This document shows positions 10,100 through 23,347 of a DNA stretch of 64,000 nucleotides, piece by piece. Numbering within the stretch: position 1 is the first letter of the stretch; every line of letters starts with the position of its first letter. The stretch is from Euphorbia lathyris (lineage: Eukaryota > Streptophyta > Magnoliopsida > Malpighiales > Euphorbiaceae). Made by a program: the position numbers and the translations under genes. The stretch covers positions 12,118,001 to 12,182,000 of the forward strand of contig NC_088917.1 in the NCBI RefSeq assembly GCF_963576675.1, read 5' to 3'. The notes beneath the pieces are model-generated. The model did not search any database. It was not told the DNA's origin and saw only the letters and a list, made by a program, of their open reading frames with translations.

Positions 10100-13000
10100 T
10101 ACATGCGGATCATGGTGCGAGTGGACATTCGAGTCCTCTTAAAGCAGTGGAAGAAAATCAAATTTGGCTCTAAGGCATTACTATCATCCAAAGTAGTCTT
10201 GGTTATTAGGAGTTGTAAGCAGAATTTTATTTTTTTTATTGAGACTCGTGTTCGCTCTGTTCTATTAATAAAATAAAAAGTAATATTGGTTATGTTGGTT
10301 GTCTTGCGGTTGATTGTGTTGGTAGAAGTGATGGTTTGGCTATTATGTAGAAAATATTTTGTTTCTTTTAGTATTACTGGCTACTAGAAAAATCATATTG
10401 ACATTATTATCACTAGTAAAGACTCTAGTCCTTGGTGGAGCACTGGTTTCTATGGTGCCTTAAATGAGGTTCAACGTCATATGATTTGAAACCTTTTCAG
10501 TCCTTAAAATCATAGAATCACCTTCCATGTGGTCTTATTGGAGACTTCAACGAGTTGCTCAACCCTATAGAAAAGAATGACAATAATCCTTACCCAAAAT
10601 AGTTGTTTCATGTCTTCATGAAGGTTGGGTTTGACTATGGTTTAACAAATATTGTTGTTGATGAGTATGGATTCACCTGGAAAAAAGGTAGAGGTACGAC
10701 TAATTTTTTGGATAACCGTATTGATCGATCCATTGTTACTGATGACTGATTCCATCTCTTTCCGACTGCAGCTTTGTCTTGTCATATTTCTTTCATGTCC
10801 AATCACCACCCAGCTCACTAAGCACCCCCCCTTGGTTCTAAATAACCGGGATGGATGTTTTGATTCGAAAACTATTGGGACTTTGAGGGGGATTTACAAA
10901 TATTATTTGTAACCATTGGGATAAATTAACAGGTCTTCCTTTTATGGAGAAATTAGCTAGATGTACAAAAATCATGGAATAATTCTATAAATCATTTTTA
11001 GGACAGTGGCGACAATTGGATCACTAACCAAAACATGGAACATCTTGTATGTGACTATTTTCATAATTTGTTTAATGATTATGCTATTTCTCATGTATTG
11101 TCAGTCGACTATTTGTAGCCTCATTCGATGGCTTTGAATGGTTCGACTTTAAATCAAACCTTTACTAATGAGGAGTTTCAGGTGGCTATATTTTCTATAC
11201 ACCTGAACAAGTCCCCTGACCCGGATGGACTAAATCCCTACTTCTACTAAAAATTATGGCCTACCATTGGCTCTGATGTATTCTTGGTTTGTACTTATTG
11301 GCTCTCCAATGGTCTGTTTCCATCTATTACTAATGATACTCTAGTTGTTTTCATTCCCAAGAGCGACTATCCTTCCTCGGTGAAGGACTTTCTGCCTATC
11401 TCTTTATGTATTGTTTTGTATAAAATTGTGGCCAAGGTCATTGCTAATAGGTTGAAGGGTTCTCTCTCCCTGATCTCATTGCATATGCACAATCCCCTTT
11501 TATTGCTAATCAGTTTATCGTGGATAATGCTCTAGTCGCCTTTGAAGCCATCCATTGTATGCATCACCGAAAGAAATGGGAAGGTTTCTTTCAAGATTGA
11601 TATTTGGAAAGCCTATGATAGAGTCAAATGCTCTTGGCTTATGAAGGTTATGCCCCAGCCGGAGTTCCTAAATTACTGGACTAACTGGATTATGCAGTGT
11701 GTTACTTATGTGTCATACAAAGTGCTCCTCATTGGCAAGGAGGTATGTCCTATTAACTTGAGTGTGGTATAAGGAAGGGGTGACCCTTGTCCTCTTACCT
11801 CATTATTCTATGCATAAAAGAACTCTCAAACCTTATAAAAAATGCTAAACAAGGCGATCTCCATGGTATCAATATGTATTGGGACCTTTTGCATCTCTCA
11901 TCTTCTGTTTCCTGATGATAACATTTTATTATTTTGTGCTACCATACTAGAGTGCAGGGTTCTTTAGCAAACCCTAGAGCAATATGAGAGGGACTTAGGG
12001 CAAAGTGTTAAACTTCAGATATCGAGGCTTTTGTTTAGCTCTAACATTTTTTTTGTCACTTCCACACGACATAAAGATCATGATAGGTGTTCATAGTCCT
12101 CTAAATACAAGTCACCATATTAGGCTTCCTTTCTTGATTGGTTGTGGTAAAAGATCTATTCTAAGTTTCCTTTTGGACAAGGTCTTATATTGCATCAATG
12201 GTTAACAAGGAAAGATTTTATCTCAAGATGGAAAAGACAACATCATCAAGTCTATAGTTCAAGAGATCCCTTTATATTGAATGGGTGCTTTCCTGCTCCA
12301 TTTATCTCTTTGTGATAAGAACTAACCAATTCTGAGTTTTTTTTGGTGGGACACAAAACCCAATGGTCGGTGTCGTATCCATTGGCAATCTTTGACAAAA
12401 CTATGTGATAGAAACGAGAATGGTGGTTTAGGCTTATGTCACTAAAATTCGTTTAACATTGATGTGTTGGATAAAGTTATGTGGAACTTTATTAAGAACC
12501 CTAATGCTCTTTCTAACATAATTATCAAACCTAAATACTTTCCTCGTGAGACCTTTTAATGGTTTCTCTAGATTCTAACCTGAGCCAAACTTGGAGGGGA
12601 ATTTGGAATGCAATTTCAGTTTTATCTAAATGTTATTGGTGGTTTGTAAGTATGGTATCTCTATTAGAGTTTGGGAGGACCCTTAGCTTCTCATTGGAAA
12701 CTTTGTTTTTTTATCTATTCTCCCCAGCATAATCATTATGTGCCAATGATGGTTAATACCTTGTGGCTTCCACGGTCAAAACTTGGATGTTGACAATTAT
12801 TGTCCTATCTATAATGAGTATAGGGAGCATGATGTCCACATCTTCCTTGACTATATGTACGTTATGGATTATTGGACTATGACAACTTGCCAGTCTACCT
12901 GCCTCCAATTGTTACATTAAGTGTCTGGTTCGATCTTCTTCTAGATTCTAGTTATTCTTTGGTTATAGAGTAAGAGCACCTGATCCTCTAGGCTTTATGG

Positions 13001-13640
13001 CGTCATTATAATGACTATTTTTGGCATAATCCGCATGTCCCTATTAGTGTTAAAATGAAGCTCTCTTTGGGTTTCCTCCATTAGTTTCAGACTTCTCAAG
13101 TTTAAAGATCTTCCCGTTGGGATGCTACTAACATATCATTTATTGTTTCGGGTTGGCAAAGACCCCTAGCTCCATTTTTAAAGATGAATGTGGATGAAAC
13201 TACTTTCTTAGAGCTTCACAAGGGGTTGAGGTTTCGTGGTTCCCAATCATCCGGGTGAGCAGTGATGTCGTTCCTTGTTCTTCTATAGTTATTTCAGGCT
13301 ATTTTGAAGCTAAAATTCTTGAGTTAGTTTGCATCAAGGAAGCTATCTTTTGGATGAAGTGGACGAACTACTCGAATGTGATTGTAGAGTTGGATTCTCA
13401 ACTTGTGGTTAAGGCTTAACCCTGATGTCCATTTTTTTTACGGAGTTCGAAAGCGTCATCCAGAATTGTAAATCCCTAACTAGTATTTATGTTGGTTAAG
13501 CCTTTCTTATGTTCGTAGACAACCTAATCGAGTGACCCATAATCTTATGTTCGTAGACAACCTAATCGAGTGACCCATAATCTTATTAGAGCGGCTCATA
13601 AATAATTTATTTTATAAACATATCATAAATCTCTATTCGC
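10100..13640 (+). mobile_element. Decayed LINE, + strand
   Basis: This is a heavily mutated L1-type LINE with many stops and frameshifts. In order, the following can be read: a short piece like the ORF1 end near 10110-10170; endonuclease from about 10290 (CLAVDCVGRSDGLAI, then LIGDFNELLNP near 10540 and GFTWKKGRGTTNFLDNRIDR near 10670); RT from about 11150 (NKSPDPDGLNPYFY, LYKIVAKVIANRL, FKIDIWKAYDRVKCSW); zinc-binding remnants; and RNase H near 13100-13420 (LKMNVDET, LVCIKEAIFW, VIVELDSQLVVKA). The 3' end lies shortly after 13600. No intact protein remains. Confidence 0.85.
13506..13581 (+). repeat. Perfect 38-bp tandem duplication
   Basis: The unit starting CTTATGTTCGTAGACAACC occurs twice head to tail, at 13506-13543 and 13544-13581, with no difference. 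It lies in the RNase H end of the decayed LINE (the VRRQPNRVTHNL-like region). The surrounding LINE is old, so the duplication is recent relative to it. Confidence 0.92.
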
Positions 13641-14160
13641 AAACTTGTCAATCACATATTTACACATATCTGTACTTGCAAATAGAACAATCATAAAAAA
13701 TTCTTTCACTTTTCTCATGATTTTTATATAAAAGTTAATATGTTTAATAATGAAATGATTTTTTTTGTTGACTTTGTGGGCAATTACTTTACAAGAAAAG
13801 GTAATATTTAACTATTATTGGTTATCTTTCCTGTTATACTTTCTTTATAATTCATTGGACTTGATGTATTTTGTTTTGGAATAATGGTTTGTTTCAATTG
13901 TTTATTTTAGAAGAAAAAATGGTTAATATCTAGCAATAACAATAATAAATAATAATAATAAAGCTAAATAGATTTTAAATTACATTTTCAATTTTTTTAA
14001 TAATTTATCTTATTACTCAATTTGAGGCTCATCTTGTATTCTTTAAATGGGTTCTCTTTCAATTAATTTTTTATATACATCACAAATTGAAAATCTCATA
14101 TTCATATTAAGTAACTATGTAACATTAAATATTATTATGTTATTAAATTAATTAATCTTA
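13641..14160. other. AT-rich spacer
   Basis: No gene is seen. The stretch 14060-14160 may hold the worn 3' LTR of the copia element that follows, since a phrase like GAATATGAGAT also occurs beside its primer-binding site near 25195. This is a weak match. Confidence 0.3.
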
Positions 14161-14164
14161 ATAG

Positions 14165-14806
14165 CCCCTCTAGCCGCAAAGTGAAGACTAAACATGCCTA
14201 AAAATGAAATCAAATAATGAAAATCAGGAGAAAAACAAGGTTTAGTAAATATATATGCAACTTGTTGTGAAGAAGTAATAAGAAGAAGCTTCACCAAATC
14301 AGCTTGTAGAGACTCCTTGATGAAATGATAACCTAATTCTATATGTTTCTCCGTTCATGATATATACAATTATGTGCAATGCAAATTGCAAATTTATTGT
14401 TACAATAAATTATTCTTGGCAATTGATGAAGGAAATCAATGTTTTCAAATAAAAACTTGAACCACTGTAATTCACATGATGTTTGTGCAAGTGCTCGATA
14501 TTCAACCTTATAGAACTCTTGGAGACTGTCTATTGTTTTTTACTCCTCTAAGGAACAAAATATCAGCCTAAGAAAATAGCATAACTTGTGAATGGTCTTC
14601 TTGTGGCTGGACAACTTATCCAATTCAATTCATTATACTCTCTTATATGCATGTGTGACGTAGTTGGTAAAATAAACCTTGTGATGGAGTCCCTTTGAGA
14701 CAATGAAGAACTCTATTTGTTGCTTATAAATGGAAAGTTGTAAGACAATATAAAAATTGTCTTAGTGAATTCACAACATAGGAAAATTTTGGCCTGGTTG
14801 TTGTTA
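14165..14806 (-). pseudogene. Ty1/copia RT end and RNase H, decayed
   Basis: On the - strand, broken frames give RVLHCLKGTPSQGLFYQ, ATRRPFTSYAIFLG, RSKKQ and TVSKSS, and toward the end a TKPCFSPDFHYL-like tail. These are the RT C-terminus and RNase H of a Ty1/copia element. The sequence just before it (TRPKFSYVVNSLRQFL, near 14710-14800) continues the RT that ends at 22147. The two pieces are one gene split by the hAT element at 14815-22138. Confidence 0.82.
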
Positions 14807-15429
14807 AGTATAACTAGAGGTGGCAATTTCCGTGTTCGTGTCGTGTCAAATTCCGAGTTAGTGTCAAAAACTCGAACACGACACGAAAACATTTTCGTGT
14901 CAAAAGCTCAAACCCAAACATGACATGATCTTGACACAAAAAATGCGACATGACACGAGTTTTGTATAGATGTAGATAAACGTGTTAATTTGACACGATT
15001 CGACCTGCTGACATGAAAAACACGACACGACCTGACCTGCTAACACGACTCGAACTGCTAATACAACCCGACCTATTTGAAGAATCTAAAGGATTGCAAA
15101 CCACTCAAACTATTAAATTAATACTAATATAATAAGATAGACACAAGTTTGACCATAAAAAATACATTATCAAACTAACAAACAAAGTCTAAAACATCCA
15201 TCAAATCTAAAATTCAGAACATTATTACATCAAATTAAAATATCTATGAAATCTAAAATTCAAAAAAATAAGCCATTTGAGGAGAACATCTTCATTTTCA
15301 ACTTCAACCAAGTCCTTTTTGTTCATTCTGAAAATTTTAACCAAAAATTGAAAACATTAGAAATTGGTTATCAAGCTAAAAATAAACAGAGAAATATTAG
15401 TAAATATTAAAGAGTATTAACATATAATT

Positions 15430-15620
15430 AACTGACCTATATGTCGAGTGTCTATCGAACAAGTTTTTGTATGCCGAATCAAATTGACAATTCCATGCTT
15501 GATTTCCACAACATAGAGAGACCCACATTTCTTACATTTGTATTATGGTCGCTTATCATTGTCATCTTCAATATGTACCAATTCAAAGATTTCCCAAACA
15601 GCAGATAACTTTATACTGCC
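15430..15620 (-). pseudogene. hAT transposase fragment: BED zinc finger
   Basis: On the - strand the frame reads KLSAVWEIFELVHIEDDND, then YKCKKCGSLYVVEIKHGIV and NLIRHTKTC. This is a BED-type zinc finger (C-x2-C ... H-x4-C) at the N-terminus of hAT transposases, which binds the element ends. One stop replaces a residue before YKCKKCG. A probable more N-terminal piece lies at 18500-18693 on the same strand (MDTSKESTSD ... FFDEESEAYEKKEFQ), beyond the mariner insertion. The catalytic core is missing. Confidence 0.72.
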
Positions 15621-16895
15621 TTTTTCTAGTATTATGTCAGCCAAAGAACTCATGGAGTACAAAACTTGTCAACCTACCATTTTGTCAATTTAAACAAAAA
15701 ATTCTTAAAAGTAAATTAAACCAACAAAATATTCTCAAAGTAAATCAAACTCAAACCAATAAAAAAAATAAACAAAAGTATATGCTTATCATAAGATAAA
15801 AAGGAACTCAATTGCTTAAGCATGAACACTACTTTAGGAGATTATAAGAAACTAAGAAAATCCTCAACAACACTTTGACAATAGATGTCCACAACATCCC
15901 TAATTCGACTAACCACACCCCACCTCCCGTGGAAGGTCTATTCAAGACTTTCCAGTAAGCCTTCACTTTAATACCTTTGGCTCCATATGGAATTTGCTTG
16001 TGTTTGTGATAAAAAAATGTGAACCTAATGCACCAATACAATAACTAGTACTTTCTCTTTAATGGAAAAAGCTAAGTAATAATGGATCTGTGCATTTTCT
16101 AATAAACCTTTATTGTTGTGTATTTGAAACTATTTTATATCTTTGACTGAGTATTGGAAGAGGCTGGATGCGGCAAAAGTTGTTGCTCTAGTTGAGTATA
16201 CTCTTGATACTTTTGATCTTATTAAGATTGAGCACCAGTTGTTCAAATTTCAAATACTAGGTTTAAGCTTTTCTTTTGCAAAAAGAAAAATGCTTATTTT
16301 ATGAAAAAATATTATGGATCTTGTAATATGATAGTTTTTGTTTAAAGACAAGAAGCTAACAGAAGGATGCCATAGAAGCAACCACATTAAAATAAAGCAT
16401 AATAGATATGCTTCTGAAAGCATGAATAACTTCCCTGATAAATTGGTGTTGTTTGTGCTTTAAGTTAGTTTGGGATGGACTTGGGCTTGGAGAAGGTGAC
16501 TCAATAGGAAACAGGAACAAGTAATAGCCTCAAATGACAACTAATATGCTTTTCTCAAGTGATAAACTGGATCAACCCCACATTTCTTTTAACATAAACA
16601 AATTTACAGAAATTTCAATTCATTCAAAATCAATTGTGAAATGTAAATCTAAATGAAATCCAAACAATTTTCAATACTATATGAAAAAGAAAGTTCAGTA
16701 CAACGACCCGTTGGCTTCGTAAAGAAACTTACCTTAATATTTGTTTTCTTGTCGATGGTGGTTATCAAGGGACCTCGAGTCTCAGTGGTTAATTTTAACC
16801 TGTAAAACTAAAGCCATCAGACTTGGACATCAGACTGGGAATACAAATTGGAACTGATCTATCTAATAAAAGTTCAGAAAAGAGAACCTTGTAAA

Positions 16896-18500
16896 CTACT
16901 CCATGCGTTCCATAATATTTGTAGGTTAATGCACACAAATTAAGAATCATAATAATATGAATATATTATACAAAAAATGATAGATATACCATTATTAATT
17001 GTGGGACACTTTTTTTATTGTTGTACTTGGATCATGTAAAAAGTTTTGACCGTAAAGTATACACATGTGGTGAAGACATTAATTGAGACCCATTTTTTAT
17101 AGTGGGAATTATATTAATTAAGGCATAATATAGTAGTAATTAATGTTAATAAAGGAAAAACATAAACTTTATGCTGATAGTAAAATAGAGCGATAAATTA
17201 GTTTTGGAGGTAATACTCCAAAAGTGATTTGAAATTTTCCAGGACACTATTCAATGTCAATTCTAAAAGTTTTTCCCTCTTTAAATTTGTTTTTGCCTAA
17301 ACTAATTATGAAAGGCAAAAAAAATAAGAGAATCATAAAAATAGTTTTAGATGTAAGAATGTCTTTGTGAGAGATTGATTTGAACATCAATCTAATGGTG
17401 TTAACCTTCGTCAAGAATCTGAATTTTTACAACACGGATGCCTTTGTCAGAATTTGATTTGAACGTGTCCTATAATCATGTTACAGATGTAAGAGAATCA
17501 CAAGTTCAAGAGAGGTCTTCTTTCAATTTGCCTGACCTCAATGAAGATCCAAATTATCCAATAAGCTTGAACAATGAAGCTAATTTTAATTTTGTTGTTG
17601 TACTTGTATTGCCATTGCAGACTAATGAAGAATTTGGTACGTTCCATATTTCTTCATGTTGTTTCTTTAATATTGATTTTTTACGTATTCCATCAAATAT
17701 CCATTAGAATCTATAATTCCATTAGAATATTCTCACATGATTTGTTTCTTTTCATATGAAACCATTTTTTTAAGCAATGGTGTATTCTATATTTGTAATT
17801 AACATATTCATCTGTTTTATTAGTTAAACTAAAATCGAAAACATATTTAAATACAAATTCCTATTGTGAGAACATTACAATTTATGTTATTAGGATAATT
17901 GTTGGAAAGTCACAATCATGAATACTTACATGCTTTGCTTCCACTCATTAGTGTCATAGTTACACTCACCATCTAGACTTTTATGTGTGCAACATTGTGA
18001 ACATCATTTTTCTTCTTATTAACCAATCAATTTGAATGACATCTAAATTAATTTGTAATAGCAAGTATGTATTACAAACATCATCATTGCAAAATAAACT
18101 GATAGTTTGTAGAGCATCCAAAATCTATTTGGATTCTAACTCAGAATAAGTGATTGGAATTGTTGTACTATGCCTTTATATGTGTTGACTGTTACTGATT
18201 AAGGGATTTGTGCTATGGCTTGACTTTAAGCTTCATAACTAAACTAGTTTATTTTGGTACAACATGCCCTATATTTATACTATGTTTTTTTTCGACAGAT
18301 GAAATTGTTGACTTTGATCAAAATGTTGAACAATCATCAACATATAAAGGCAGAAAAAATTTGTTTTTAGATAACAAACAACATCAAGCTGTTTATGAAA
18401 TGTTCGATGCAAAAGAGTATTGATGGAAATTTGAAAAAAGAGGTGACAACAGCAGTGACATCATCATTTTCTGTTCCAAACCATTAAAAAAGCTATAGAT
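16896..18500 (+). mobile_element. Tc1/mariner-like (MLE/Stowaway-related) fragment
   Basis: The left edge CTACTCCATGCGTTCCATAA matches the plant mariner/Stowaway terminal sequence as I recall it (CTCCCTCCGTTCCATAAT-like). The + strand then carries the start of a mariner-type transposase. No matching right terminal repeat could be found, so the element is truncated or its end was deleted. It lies inside the hAT element, between two pieces of hAT transposase. Confidence 0.62.
17438..18490 (+). pseudogene. Mariner-like transposase, N-terminal fragment with intron
   Basis: Exon 1 is open from 17438 (MPLSEFDLNVSYNHV ... SSFNLPDLNEDPNYP) to a donor at about 17637 (TTTG/GTACGT). The next exon starts after CGACAG at about 18299 (DEIVDFDQNVEQSSTYKGRK, then HQAVYEM, KSIDGNLKKEVTTAVTSSFS). 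Asp/Asn-Leu-rich N-termini followed by an HTH of the form RK-LSDxxRQAVYEMLL...G-LKRG are typical of plant MLE transposases. A frameshift near 18412 and stops follow, and the DDD catalytic domain is absent. Confidence 0.62.
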
Positions 18501-19129
18501 ATACTCTTAACATAAAAAAAGAAATTGTCTTATAGATTTGTATACCTTTCTTGCCATCAAAAGAATTTGCCCAGAAAAATCTTCAATTGCGCCAGATATA
18601 CTTGCTGGAATTCTTTCTTTTCATACGCTTCACTTTCTTCATCAAAAAACTTGTTTAGATCAAAATTTCAATCTGATGTGCTTTCTTTGGAGGTATCCAT
18701 TTTTTGGGGAAATAATGAAAATTTGGATAGTCATGGTGAGATTTGAAGAAAGAAGATGGAAGTGAGATTTGAAGGAAGAATATGGAAGAGTGAAAGAAAG
18801 TAGTGAACCGATGAAAAAATAACTGAAGAGCTGTTGAAATAGAATAAAATAAAAAGAAAGTAGTGGTGGCTGGCCGATTCAAACTCAGACGATGGTTGGC
18901 TTGTGGTGGTGGCCGGCCGATTTTGAACTCACTCTCAAATCTCTCTCACCCTTGGCTGCGTAAGAAATGGGAGAGAAGAAGAACCTGTATCTGTCCGCTG
19001 GGTAAAAAGAGAAGAAATTAGGTTTTCAATATTTATAATTTATTTATACTCAATCAAATATGAACCCCTAAGGGTACTTTTGTAATTTCACTTATTCGTG
19101 TCATTTTTGTGTTTTCCGGGTTGACCCGA

Positions 19130-22098
19130 TGTAGACACCGGGGTCGGAGGACCGATGAAGAAAAATTATAAAAAAGATCTAAATCAGTCGATTTAAATAA
19201 ACGATGAGTCAATAAAAATAATAAGTAAAAATGTTGTTCAAAGGAACCGTGGAGGCCGGCTTGATTGAATTCGGAAATTAAATCGAGGGACGGGCGAATC
19301 GGTTCCGCGGATGAAATCTTAAATCGTCTCGTGATGTTCGGGATATTTCATGCCCATTTCTTATTAATAAAATCTCGGGTCAATAAGGGTTTTGTTTTAG
19401 TATTCGAACAATAAAAAATAGCTTTGTAAAAAGATCGATTCTATAAAAGCTAATTTTACAAAATCGGTTTTGACAAAAATCATTTTTGGATTTTGGTTAA
19501 TTTTAATTTTTTTTTAATATTTTTTATATATACAAACGCGGCCCCGTTGGGAGGCTGCTATGTTCGTCACGGGCCGTTAGACGGCCCGTGACGGGGCTGG
19601 CCGGAGCCCAATAGCACTTGGCGTTGGCCAAGTGCAATTTCGCTGCACTTGGCCAAAGCCAAATGCTTATTTCTTCATTTTTATTATTAAAAAAATAATA
19701 ATAAAAATAATAAATAAATAAAATAAAAACAAAAATGAAAAGGGAAATGGGGAGGAAATTTCCTAGGCTAAAAGAGTTTATTTTTGGCTCCAAGTTTGCT
19801 TGGAGCCAAAGAAAAACTAATTTTTGGGGCTCCATGTCTATAAATACGATGGAGCTCAATGCACAAAAGAGGAAGAGAAAAAAACCCGAACCCCTGGAAA
19901 AATTCAACGAGACCCGAATTCTACCAAAAACCAAAAAAAAAAGACTCTAAGACACTATCAATCGACTTGATTTGGATTCCCATTACCGATTGAAGAGGTA
20001 ATAATCCGAGGAACTAGACCCATTTACTCTTTTATTGCACTTTTATTGTTTAGATCTATTTATTTATTTATTTATTTTTGCACTTTTATTGTTTAGATTT
20101 GTTAAATTAATTTTTCATTTTCCATTTGAATAAGTGTTTGGTTTTGATTTTGAAATGAAAACTTCATTTTAAATCCCCATACAAACCGTGACCCGATTTA
20201 TAGGTAGTTCGGGGTTTAAACGTCGTAGATCCGTGTATTTATAAATGTTTTGAACCGTTATTTTCAATAAAACGTCGTTTTAGAATCCTCCTTTACAAAC
20301 CATGACCCGAGTTGGGGTAGTTTGGGGGTTAAAATGATAAAATAGAGTAGATCTAATGTTTTTCCTCAAATCTGAAATGTTGAGGGACTGTTCCTATGAT
20401 TTTCCGTTTTCTGCCACTAAATGCAGGTTAGTGATGGATTGTCCGTTACTAACTCTGCTGGAATTTTAAATTAGTCACTGTTTGAGTTTTTTTTTGACCT
20501 TTTGTTCTTTTATTATGTTATATATATATATATAGTTATGTAATTATTTTACTAAGATTACTTTGGGGTATATAACTAATAATTATTTATTATATTATTA
20601 CTTATTTTGTGTTTGGGTATTACTTATATTAATTTAACTTTGTAAAAATATATATGTAGATATAAGTTTTCTTTAAACTCATTTAAGCTATATTAATTAT
20701 CTTTTTTTTGTGGATTATTTACTTGGCCTATTTAGGATAACTAATTAGTTGATGTTTTTGGATATTAAGTAGTATTTTCTATTATCTATATTTAATGTAC
20801 TTTTGGGGTGAGTTATTTTCTATATATTTATTATGTAAAAACTATTTTGGATCAAATGTCATTTTTCTATTTATGAACCATGCTCATTATTTTTACATGT
20901 TTTTAATTAGAATAAAAAATGTACTATGCTTAGCATTATTTTCCCTTTTATTAGTACATATCAATAACTATAGTGTATATTATGTTTTTACCTTATTTTC
21001 AATCTATAGGTATAATTACTATTTTTACCAAAACATATATATGTATATATTTATTCTTTTCTTTTTGGCTTTTTATGCACATATTTCAAATATGCTTGTT
21101 TGGGTGAGTTTTGGGGTTTAATTTGTTCATCATGGTAAATATGTTCAAGTAAGGGTTAATTGAGTGAAAAAAGGAAAAAACAAGCCACAAAAAAGATTTC
21201 AATTTGATTATGTAAATTAAAAGTATTTTGAGACTTTCAAAATGTAAATAAGAGTTTTCAATTTCTTTTTTTGGTTCCAAATGGTTTTCTAAACGTCATG
21301 TTTTGAAACCTTAATCCGTTCCAACGACGGATTAAGCGAGCCCTGTAATTAAAAGCGTTTTTTTTTAAATAATAGAGTTTTGAATCGTTTTACGTTTAAA
21401 CGGTTTTGCACAAAAATAAATGGACTTGTATGCTTAATCACGTTTTCGGTTGAATGTGCATTTTTCACGTTTTCAAACACTCGAGTCGTTCCAACGGTGA
21501 TTCGAGTGAAAAGCAAGTAACTCAACGAGGTTTTGAAACGTGCCTAAATCGTTCCAACGACGATTAAGGCACGAACCATGTAAATAAACACGTTTTGGGG
21601 AGAGATACTAGTTTAGATTTGATGTGTATAGCTTAGAAAGATATTCATATGTTGTAATTAATCAATTCTTCTACTTCCCTCCTTCTTCTACATACTCTAA
21701 ATTCATGTAAATGAGCGATTCTTTATTAAAATGGCTTTCAATAATATATGCTTAAAACGGTTTTCAAAACGAGAAAGAAAAGGTTTCAAATGAATTTTAA
21801 ACTTAAAGAAATATGCGATTAGTCCGTTAGCGCCTAACATGCTAAGTAGGAGGTCGGTGGTTCAGAACCGGGCGATGTTGGGGTGCCTAGTAGCCTTTCT
21901 CCGGAAAGAAGCTAGTCTTCTCGGCTCGTACCTAATTTCCCGAACCCTCACCAGTCTCTCGCAAGGGATCGGTGTTAATTTTCCATTCGTGGGTGGCGAC
22001 TCTTCCATACTCCGAACTTCGGCCCTGCCGAGCAGCTTGATTCCGCGAGTGGTTGCTTTCGGCGCCAATCACAGCATCTGTCGTCAACAGTGTCCACC
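19130..22098. mobile_element. Solo LTR, about 3 kb, of a large LTR retrotransposon
   Basis: It begins TGTAGACACCGGGGTCGGAG and ends around GTCAACAGTGTCCACC. The 5-bp sequence CCCGA at 19125-19129 recurs at 22099-22103, as expected for an LTR insertion, but the exact 3' base (a CA end would be at 22096) is uncertain by 2-3 bp. No internal coding region is present. Long LTRs with GTGGCGACTC near the end recall Ogre/Tat-type elements, but this is only a resemblance. A shortened relative lies at 52322-53030. Frames inside it (for example near 19.5-19.9 kb and 21.8-22.2 kb) have no family resemblance. Confidence 0.68.
20515..20534. repeat. Short TA microsatellite
   Basis: A run of about ten TA units lies inside the solo LTR. 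No other feature is associated with it. Confidence 0.7.
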
Positions 22099-22146
22099 CC
22101 CGAGTCTTCCGGGCGAGTGTGTCATTTTTCCACGTCTAAGTATAAC

Positions 22147-22920
22147 AAATGCCTTATCAACCTTTTATATGCATGCATATCCTCTAGTAAATCTCCCTTT
22201 TTATTCAAAATCCTTGCTGAACTATACATTAGAGTCTTAGCATATTTAAAACCTAAAAAATCGGTATCTTTTGAAATATCTAATTGGATAGACCTTTTGC
22301 TGTCCTAGAGACTTCAATGCCTAAGAAGAATTTTTAAGGCTGCCAAAATATTTTAATTTAAATTTGTCATCCAAAAATTTATTGATAGAAGCAACCTCCG
22401 CACCGTTATTTCTTGTGACAACTATACCATCTACATAGACTATTAAATATGTCAAATTAACATTAGTTTTCTTAACAAATGAAGAATGGCCAAAAGGATA
22501 CTGAGTATAACAAAAAGAAATTAAAGACTCGGTGAGTTTGGAATTCCAGTGTCCACTAGCTTGTTTGAGCCATATAAAGACTTAGTTTACAGACTTGATT
22601 ATGATTTTTAGACTTAAAGCCTTTAGGTAATGTCATGTAAACATCTTCATATAAATCGTCATGTAAAATTTCATTATTCACATCTAGTTGTGTCTAATTC
22701 CAATTTCTAATAGCAACTATATCCAACAATATCCTTACTATATTCATTTTCAAAACTCGGAGAAAGTTTCCAAGTAATCTAGACCCTATGTATGGATGTA
22801 ACCTTTAACCAACCTAGCTTTATAATGTTCTAAAGTCCCATTATATTTTAATTTGGTTTTAAGAATCCATATACAACCTATATGGGCTTTACCTTATGGT
22901 GATTGTGTAAGAACCCAAGT
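22147..22920 (-). pseudogene. Copia reverse transcriptase, N-terminal and middle part
   Basis: The visible motifs on the - strand are YLIVYVDGIVVTRNN (catalytic box YVDG in place of YVDD), INKFLDDKFKLKYFGSLKNF, FLGIEVSRTAKGL and EDMHAYKRLIRHLLYL. The last motif ends exactly at the hAT target duplication, where the copia frame breaks off and continues at 14806. Several stops interrupt it. Confidence 0.8.
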
Positions 22921-23347
22921 ATTGTTCTATTGCAAAGCTTAGATTTCAGCATCCATAACCTTTTTCCAACACTCATGTTTAATATCTTGAGCATAAGCCT
23001 TAAATTCTTTTGGAATCTCTACCATTCAAATATAAAAGTTCATAAGATAAAACATATGCTATTGGATGCTTAGTGGAACATTTTTCCAAAGAAGACGGCA
23101 TTATTTTATATTAAAGGTCACAAATATTGTAGATTCTTTATGTTTCTAAGAGGCGTACTTTGCACATTATCATCCTATAAACTAATACCCCTATTCGTAT
23201 TAACTATAACAACTGATGAAAATACAAGGTCGACTATTGATATATGAACAACCTCAAAAAATCATCATTTAAGCTTTTAAAACAATCGGTGGATGAAAAA
23301 ACAACATTTTCTTCTTGGTTAGCTATATCAGAATATGGAAATGATGT

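Larger units (their letters stand above)
14815..22138 (-). mobile_element. hAT element, internally deleted and invaded by other elements
   Basis: The left end TAGAGGTGGCAA and the right end, reversed, TAGACGTGGAAA match at 10 of 12 positions. The flanking 8-bp sites AGTATAAC at 14807-14814 and 22139-22146 are identical. The insertion splits a copia RT gene, and the reading resumes across it. Near the left end, 14830-15060 is rich in CGTGTCGTGTC and CACGACACGA repeats, which are usual subterminal hAT repeats. Transposase remnants lie on the - strand. It contains a mariner-like fragment (16896-18500) and a solo LTR (19130-22098). Confidence 0.85.

Noticed and set aside
15545..16041. Open frames of 84 (+) and 70 (-) codons
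   Set aside because: The first overlaps the opposite-strand BED finger remnant, and the second has no recognisable motif inside the hAT debris.
16140..16480. Possible captured host exon (EYWKRLDAAKVVALVEYTLD)
   Set aside because: It looks protein-like, but no splice borders or homology could be supported from sequence alone, so it was not listed.
19524..19950. Open frames of 136 and 71 codons on opposite strands
   Set aside because: Low-complexity translation from AT-rich LTR sequence, with no homology pattern.
21839..22308. Open frames of 133 and 72 codons
   Set aside because: They lie at the end of the solo LTR and run into copia sequence; no family motif is seen.
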